From Lutibaculum sp963816555 (lineage in GTDB: Bacteria; Pseudomonadota; Alphaproteobacteria; Rhizobiales; Tepidamorphaceae): DNA of 64,000 nucleotides. Below, one piece after another: positions 56,476 to 64,000 of this stretch; the first letter of the stretch is position 1; every line of letters begins with the position of its first letter. Where the stretch lies: contig CAWFLD010000020.1 in assembly GCA_963816555.1 (NCBI GenBank), positions 62,001 to 126,000 on the forward strand, given 5' to 3'. Below the pieces are notes generated by a model. It was given only the letters and a program-made list of their open reading frames with translations. It ran no database searches and was not told where the DNA came from. Position numbers and translations under genes: made by a program.

Positions 56476-58039
56476 TCAGTGCGCCGGCGCGGCCGCTCCG
56501 CCCGCGGGCTTCTTCATGAAGACGACGGCACAGGCGGTGAGGCCGAACATCACGGTGAGGAGCCAGAACAGGTCGGCGAAGGACATGACGGCCGCCTGCT
56601 GCTGCACCATGAGGGAGAGCTGCTTGAGGGCGGCGGTGTGGGCGTCGCTGCCGAGCGGCGCCATCGCGTGCTCGACGCCGTTCAGGTACTCGGTCGCCGG
56701 CTGGCGGCTCCAGTTCACGCTTTCCCTCAGCCGCTCGACATGCAGGTCGGTGCGGTCGTTGTAGAGGGTCGCGATGATGGCGAGGCCGACGGCGCCGCCG
56801 AGGTTGCGCGTCAGGTTGAAGAGGCCCGACGCGTTCTTCATCGCCTCGGGCGGCAGCGTGCCGAGGGCGAGGTTGGTGATCGGCACCATGCAGAACATCA
56901 GCCCGACGCCGCGGCAGAACTGCGGGGCGAACAGCTCCCAGAAGTCCCATTCCGCCGTCATGTGGCTCGCCATCCAGGTGCCGACGCCGAACAGGACGAG
57001 GCCGCCGGCCAGCATGAAGCGCGGGTCGACCCGGCGGGTCAGCATGCCGCTGACCGGGGCGGTCATGAACATGAAGATGCCCGTGACGAACATCGTCTCG
57101 CCGATCTGCAGCGCGTTCATGCCGCGGATGATCGAGAGATATTGCGGGTAGATGTAGGTCAGGCCGTAGAGGCCGATGCCGAGGACGAAGGAGAAGGTCG
57201 AGCCCGTCGCGAAGTTGCGGTCGCGGAAGGCCGACAGGTCGACGATCGGATGCTCCGCCGTCAGCGCCCGCCAGAAGAAGCCGATCGCGCAGGCCGCGGT
57301 GACGACGCTCAGGCCGAGGATCGTCGCGTCCGAGAACCAGTCGTCGCGCGGGCCCTCCTCGAGCACGTATTCGAGCGCGCCGAGGAAGCCGGCCATCAGC
57401 AGGAGGCCCGGTCCAGTCGAAGCGCCTGAAGATCTGCAGCTGCGGCCGGTCGAAGTCGATCAGCGTCGCCGCGGCGATCGTCACCGCGATGCCGGGGAAG
57501 ATGTTGATCAGGAACAGCCAGTGCCACGACATGTACTCGGTGAGATAGCCGCCGACCGTGGGGCCGATCGTCGGGGCGAGCGTCGCGACGAGGCCGATCA
57601 TCGGCGAGACGATCGGCTGCTTGGAGCGCGGGAAGATCGAGAAGGCGGCCGAGAACACGCTCGGGATCATGCCGCCGCCGATGAAGCCCTGCAGCGCCCG
57701 GTAGACGATCATCTGGTCCATCGAGGTCGCGGTGGCGCACATGAAGCTCATGAGCGTGAAGCCGGCGGCGCTGATCGTGAACATCCAGCGCGTCGACAGC
57801 GCCCGCGCCAGCACGCCCGACAGCGGGATCATGATGACCTCGGCGATCAGGTAGGCCGTCTGCACCCACGAGATCTCGTCGAGCGAGGCCGACAGCCCGG
57901 CCTGGATCTCCGCCAGCGAGGCCGAGACGACCTGGATGTCGAGGATCGCCATGAACATGCCGAAGACCATCGCCAGGAAGGCGACGAAGCGCCTCCTGTC
58001 GAGCGGCGGCTCGGCCTGCGGTGCGGCGGCGTCGGCCAT
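56476..58039 (-). pseudogene. DHA2-type MFS efflux transporter (EmrB-like), frame broken by one extra base
   Basis: A 14-helix DHA2 exporter of the EmrB/QacA group: FVAFLAMVFGMFMAILDIQVVSASL at the start, then SWHWLFLINIFPG. The N-terminal 205 residues and the C-terminal 306 are in different frames. They meet at 57417-57419, where ACCGGGCCTCC should be ACCGGCCTCC on the coding strand (FDWTGLLLMAGFLGALEYV). The interval is 3n+1. The restored protein has 520 residues. It follows the EmrA-like gene after 2 bases and likely exports toxic compounds through a tripartite pump. Confidence 0.92.
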
Positions 58040-58041
58040 GG

Positions 58042-59241
58042 TCAGTGCCCGGCCTGCGCCGCCTGCGTGCCGGGGCCGCCGGTGCGGGTGTCGACGTCGA
58101 CGACGACCGAGAGGCCCGGCCGCAGCACCCTGGCGGCCTCGGGGTCGACGATCGCGATGCGCACGGGCACGCGCTGCACCACCTTGGTGAAGTTGCCCGT
58201 GGCGTTCTGCGCCGGCAGGAGCGAGAAGACCGAGCCGGAGGCGGGGGCGATGCTCTCGACGCGGCCCTTCAGCACCGTGTCGGGCAGCGCATCGACGTTC
58301 AGGTCCACCTCCTGGCCCTCGTGCAGGCCCCCGATCTGCGTCTCCTTGAAGTTCGCCTCGACATAGAGCGACTGCATCGGCACGAGCGCCATCAGCCGCG
58401 TGCCGGCCGCGACGAAGGAGCCGATCTCGACGGCGCGGTTGCCGACGACGCCGTCGGACGGCGCCCGGATCGTGGTGAAGGAGAGGTCCCGCTCGGCGGA
58501 GGCGAGCGAGGTCTTCAGCTGCGCCATCGCCGCCTGCGCCTCGTCGCCCTCGGCCCTGGTGACGGCGAGGGCGGCCTTCGCCTGGGCGAGGCCCGCCTGC
58601 GCACCCGTGAGCTGCGCCTTCGCGCTGTCGCGGGCGGCGCGCGCGGCGTCGAGCGCCTGCTGCGAGCCGACGTTCTTCTTGACGAGGGTCTGGGCGCGCT
58701 CGAAGTCGGCCTCGGTGCGCGTCACCTCGGCCCGGGCCGCCTCGACCTGCGCCTGCGCCTGGTCGATCGCCGCCCGGCTCGCCTCGACCTGCTTGCCGAT
58801 CCGCGCGATCGCGGCGTCCTGGGCGGTGATCTTGTCCTTCGCCGCCTGCACGGCGAGCTCGAAGTCGCCGGGATCGATCCTCAGGAGGACGTCGCCCGTC
58901 TCGACATGGGCGTTCTCCGGCACCGGGACCTCCGAGACGTAGCCGCCGACCTTCGCGACGAGGGTCGTCACGTCCGCGGCGACATAGGCGTCGTCGGTCG
59001 AGACCATGAAACGGCCGACCGTCCACCAGTGGTGGCCGTAATAGGCGCCGGCCCCGAGGACGGCGATCAGGACGAGCGGCAGCAGCAGCCGCTTCAGGCC
59101 GCCCTTGCGCTTGCGTGGCGGCGCCTTCTCCGCCGCGGCGCGGTCGGGCGCCTTCTCGGCCGGCGCTGCCGCAGGGCGCGACGGCGCCTCGGCCACGGGA
59201 TGCGCGCGATCGTGATCGGGTGTGGAGACGTGCTTGTTCAC
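58042..59241 (-). CDS. HlyD/EmrA-type membrane fusion protein
   Basis: The 399-residue periplasmic adaptor has a disordered N-terminus, one membrane helix (about 50-70), the lipoyl/barrel motifs TDDAYVAADVTTLVAKVGGYVSEVPV and IRAPSDGVVGNRAVEIGSFV, and a long coiled coil (about 125-235). This is the EmrA layout. It links the EmrB-like transporter to an outer membrane channel, which is not encoded nearby. Two inverted repeats in the promoter suggest TetR control. Confidence 0.93.
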   Translation of the reverse strand: MNKHVSTPDHDRAHPVAEAPSRPAAAPAEKAPDRAAAEKAPPRKRKGGLKRLLLPLVLIAVLGAGAYYGHHWWTVGRFMVSTDDAYVAADVTTLVAKVGGYVSEVPVPENAHVETGDVLLRIDPGDFELAVQAAKDKITAQDAAIARIGKQVEASRAAIDQAQAQVEAARAEVTRTEADFERAQTLVKKNVGSQQALDAARAARDSAKAQLTGAQAGLAQAKAALAVTRAEGDEAQAAMAQLKTSLASAERDLSFTTIRAPSDGVVGNRAVEIGSFVAAGTRLMALVPMQSLYVEANFKETQIGGLHEGQEVDLNVDALPDTVLKGRVESIAPASGSVFSLLPAQNATGNFTKVVQRVPVRIAIVDPEAARVLRPGLSVVVDVDTRTGGPGTQAAQAGH

Positions 59242-59277
59242 TGGGAAGACTCTCGGGCGTGCGGGGCGGCACTCGAC

Positions 59278-59293
59278 CGAACCGTTCGGTTCG
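59278..59293. promoter_or_regulatory. TetR operator, site 1
   Basis: CGAACCGTTCGGTTCG contains inverted CCGAA/TTCGG half-sites in the emrA-tetR intergenic region, 37 bases before the emrA start. It is the exact reverse complement of site 2. Confidence 0.8.
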
Positions 59294-59331
59294 ATGATTG
59301 ACCTAGAACGGACGGGCGCCTATTTCAAGGT

Positions 59332-59347
59332 CGAACCGAACGGTTCG
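59332..59347. promoter_or_regulatory. TetR operator, site 2
   Basis: CGAACCGAACGGTTCG, the reverse complement of site 1, begins 54 bases downstream of it and 103 bases before tetR. The pair probably lets one TetR regulator control both divergent promoters. Confidence 0.8.
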
Positions 59348-59434
59348 GTCAACCGGCCGCCGGACGGTTAACGATTCGTCTTGCGGTCTGCGGCGGGACG
59401 CGACAGAGAAGCCCCGACAGGGAAGCCCATCGAC

Positions 59435-60100
59435 ATGAACGTTTCAGTGCAGCTCGAATCTCTCCCGGCGGACGAGGGGACGGGCGCGGGGAAGGATCCC
59501 GCCAAGCGCCGGCAGATCCTGCAGGGGGCGAGCACGGTCTTCCTCAACATGGGCTTCAGCGGCGCCAGCATGGGCGAGATCGCCCGCGCCGCCGGCGTCT
59601 CCAAGGGCACGCTCTACGCCTATTTCGAGAACAAGGAGGCGCTGTTCGTCGCGACGATCGACGAGAACAAGCGTGCGCTGTTCGAGCATCTCTTCGAGTT
59701 CGACGAGGCGGCGCCGGTGGAACACGAGCTCGAGCGTCTCGGACGCGGCTTCGCGAGCTACATCTCGAGCCCCAAGGTCATCGCCACCATGCGCACGGTG
59801 ATCGGCATCGCCGAGCAGATGCCGACGCTGAGCTGCGGCTTCTACGAGCGCGGCCCGTCGAGCAACATCGCGTCCTTCGGCAGCTATCTCGAGCGCAAGA
59901 CGCAGGCGGGCGACCTCGACTGCGACGACCCGTGGCTCGCCGCGCTGCAGTTTCTCGACCTCTGCCAGACGGGGCTCGTGCGGCCGCTCCTGTTCGGCTA
60001 TCCCCTGGAGGAGGGCGCGCGCGCCGAGCGCGTGGAGCTGGTCGTCCGGTCGGCCATCCGCGTCTTCCTGAAGGCCTATCGCCCGCACGCGACGGCGTGA
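59435..60100 (+). CDS. TetR/AcrR family regulator of the emrAB-like pump
   Basis: The 221-residue protein has a TetR DNA-binding domain at about 26-72 (RRQILQGASTVFLNMGFSGASMGEIARAAGVSKGTLYAYFENKEALF) and a C-terminal TetR_C-like helical domain. It is divergent from the efflux genes with twin palindromes between. The start MNVSVQLESLP at 59435 has GACAGGGA upstream; an extension to 59381 is possible. Repression of the pump until ligand binds is the expected role. Confidence 0.93.
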   Translation: MNVSVQLESLPADEGTGAGKDPAKRRQILQGASTVFLNMGFSGASMGEIARAAGVSKGTLYAYFENKEALFVATIDENKRALFEHLFEFDEAAPVEHELERLGRGFASYISSPKVIATMRTVIGIAEQMPTLSCGFYERGPSSNIASFGSYLERKTQAGDLDCDDPWLAALQFLDLCQTGLVRPLLFGYPLEEGARAERVELVVRSAIRVFLKAYRPHATA

Positions 60101-60110
60101 GGCAGGGCCT

Positions 60111-60179
60111 CCGCCCGCCGCGCTCTTGCCCATCCGCCCGCTGCGCCCTTGCCCATCCGCCCGCTGCGCTCTTGCCCAT
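60111..60179. repeat. 23-base tandem repeat, three copies
   Basis: CCGCCCGC[C/T]GCGC[T/C]CTTGCCCAT repeats at 60111-60133, 60134-60156 and 60157-60179. The reverse strand reads ATGGGCAAGAGCGC..., sharing GGGCAAGAG-CGC with the repeats at 17505-17530. It begins 11 bases after the tetR stop and ends about 150 bases before acnA. Confidence 0.85.
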
Positions 60180-60329
60180 CTGGCACGTTCGCCACAGATG
60201 CCCTATAAGGCAGGGCAATCGGGGCACCCCCCGAGGCCGGCCTGGGCCATTCGAGCTCTTGCCGGCTCAGCGCTCTAGCGCGCTCCCGCTTCATCCATCA
60301 GACGTTTCGAAGGAAGGGGGTACACGCCC

Positions 60330-63012
<2,683 letters not shown>

Positions 63013-63043
63013 CCGAAGGCACGTTCGCAGAGACGCGACACGG

Positions 63044-63080
63044 GAAGGGCCGGGACCTCGCGAGGGTCCCGGCCCTTTCT
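63044..63080 (+). terminator. Rho-independent terminator after acnA
   Basis: AAGGGCCGGGAC (63045-63056) pairs with GTCCCGGCCCTT (63066-63077), with a loop that can extend the stem, followed by a T-rich TTTCT tail. It begins 32 bases after the acnA stop. Confidence 0.85.
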
Positions 63081-63253
63081 CTGTCCGGCCCGGCCGCCAT
63101 TGACGGCGGCGAGCGCGCAGGACCAGTGTTGCCGGCCCAGGACGGCCTTTCCGGGCCCGGCCGCCGCGCACGCGGGCGTCACCCCGAATTGAGTGGTGCG
63201 TGACCCGGCGGAGGCGTAACCGGAGACGGCAACAACAGGACGAAAACACCCCG

Positions 63254-63952
63254 ATGTCCCGTATCGCCTGCGTCATCCTCTTCCTGCTCTCGACGGCGGG
63301 CCCGCTTGCCGCGGCCGACCGCCTCTCGGTGATCGAGCTGTTCACCAGCCAGGGCTGCTCGTCCTGCCCTCCCGCGGACAAGCTTCTCGGCGAGCTGGCC
63401 GACCGCAAGGACGTTCTCGCGCTCAGCCTGCCGGTCGACTACTGGGACTATATCGGCTGGAAGGACACGCTGGCCGAGCCGGCCTTCTCCGCCCGCCAGC
63501 GCGCCTACGCCCACGCGCGCGGCGACCGTGCCGTCTACACGCCGCAGGCCGTCGTCAACGGCCTCGTCCACCGGGTCGGCTCCGACCGCTCCGCCATCGA
63601 CCAGGCGATCCGCCAGACCGACGCCGCCCGCCCCTCCGTCGAGATCGAGGCGGCGATGAAGGGCGACAGGATCGTGGCGCGGGTCGGCGCGGGCGAGCCG
63701 CACGGCGCGGCCAGCGTCCTGCTCGTCGTCTTCGACCCGACCAAAACGGTGGCGATCAAGCGGGGCGAGAATGCCGGGCGCACCATCACCTACCACAACG
63801 TCGTCCGGAAGATCGTCCGCCTCGGCCGCTGGACCGGCAAGGCCGAGAGCTTCACCGCGCCGGTGCCGCCGGGCGGCGGGCACTGCGCCGTGCTCGTCCA
63901 GGCCGGCACGCGCGACGAGCCGGGCGCGATCCTCGGCGCCGCCAGGATGTGA
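63254..63952 (+). CDS. DUF1223 thioredoxin-like secreted protein
   Basis: The 232-residue protein has a signal peptide (about 1-21, ending GPLAAA) and a thioredoxin-like start, VIELFTSQGCSSCPPADKLLGEL, with a CxxC pair at the redox position. LSLPVDYWDYIGWKDTLAEPAFSARQRAY and AVYTPQAVVNGLVHRVGS are DUF1223 landmarks. It is periplasmic; a redox role is inferred from the CxxC. DUF1223 commonly follows acnA in Rhizobiales, as here, although the acnA terminator makes it a separate unit. Confidence 0.92.
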   Translation: MSRIACVILFLLSTAGPLAAADRLSVIELFTSQGCSSCPPADKLLGELADRKDVLALSLPVDYWDYIGWKDTLAEPAFSARQRAYAHARGDRAVYTPQAVVNGLVHRVGSDRSAIDQAIRQTDAARPSVEIEAAMKGDRIVARVGAGEPHGAASVLLVVFDPTKTVAIKRGENAGRTITYHNVVRKIVRLGRWTGKAESFTAPVPPGGGHCAVLVQAGTRDEPGAILGAARM

Positions 63953-64000
63953 CCCCGGCGCGTCTGCCTGCCGGGCGCGCGGCCGGACGGTCACGGCCAA

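Noticed and set aside
60111..60179. CRISPR-like short repeat array
   Set aside because: The three 23-base copies are directly adjacent, with no spacers and no cas genes nearby.
60181..60196. Possible sigma-54 promoter before acnA (TGGCACG)
   Set aside because: The -24-like TGGCACG is not followed by a TTGC-type -12 element at the required spacing.

Overview
This window is an ordinary-looking chromosomal segment of a G+C-rich alphaproteobacterium, most likely a member of the Hyphomicrobiales (Rhizobiales); genus and family cannot be fixed from the sequence alone. Evidence for the order is the gene content and linkage: hrcA-grpE; a FYDLN-acid zinc-ribbon gene beside aroA-cmk-rpsA-sppA-ihfB; trpFBA-accD; dapF-mtaB-ftsY-yciB; an alphaproteobacterial IalB gene beside rlmN; ccmABCDG near acnA and a DUF1223 gene; and a palindromic intergenic repeat of the type common in this order.

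Layout. 1-2.0 kb: heat-shock control (hrcA 3' part, grpE) and tiny membrane-protein genes. 2.0-3.3 kb: a PRC-barrel envelope protein, tRNA-Ala(GGC), and the FYDLN-acid protein. 3.5-13.1 kb: aroA-cmk, rpsA, sppA, ihfB, lapA-like, then trpF-trpB-trpA-accD. 13.4-17.4 kb: envelope genes (DUF1328, PRC-barrel, L,D-transpeptidase, extensin-like). 17.4-25.6 kb: infA, an RhlE-type helicase, an HhH glycosylase-like protein, dapF, an EF-hand protein, mtaB and ftsY. 25.7-34.4 kb: yciB, an aminotransferase, a site-2 protease, a flavin reductase, Tat-exported PhoD, and a MarR/Bcr-type efflux pair. 34.5-41.1 kb: argG, then an envelope-lipid glycosylation operon (LAB_N, GT2, PAP2, ArnT-like) and a UdgX-like gene. 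41.3-52.5 kb: a chemoreceptor, rlmN, ialB, an MXKDX protein and acdR/acdS. 52.5-64 kb: ccmGDCBA, YihY, a TetR-controlled emrAB pump, acnA and DUF1223.

The most striking property is a set of isolated single-base frameshifts in otherwise perfectly conserved housekeeping genes: trpF 1, trpB 1, trpA 2, argG 3, acnA 1, ccmG 1, ccmA 1, emrB-like 1 and bcr-like 1. All twelve are +1 events that restore a family-typical protein when one G or C is removed. A FYDLN-acid gene carries a one-base deletion, and two small genes near 1.7 and 2.5 kb may also be shifted. No other decay (stops, truncations) is visible, so uncorrected consensus errors are the best explanation. The shifted genes are listed as 'pseudogene' only because the frame as written is broken; I expect most to be intact in the organism.

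I found no prophage, insertion sequence, CRISPR array or clearly foreign island. The candidates worth following are regulatory or family-level: twin TetR operators, a MarR operator, a possible CtrA box, the UdgX homologue, the acdR-acdS pair, the lipid-glycosylation operon, and short species-specific intergenic repeats.
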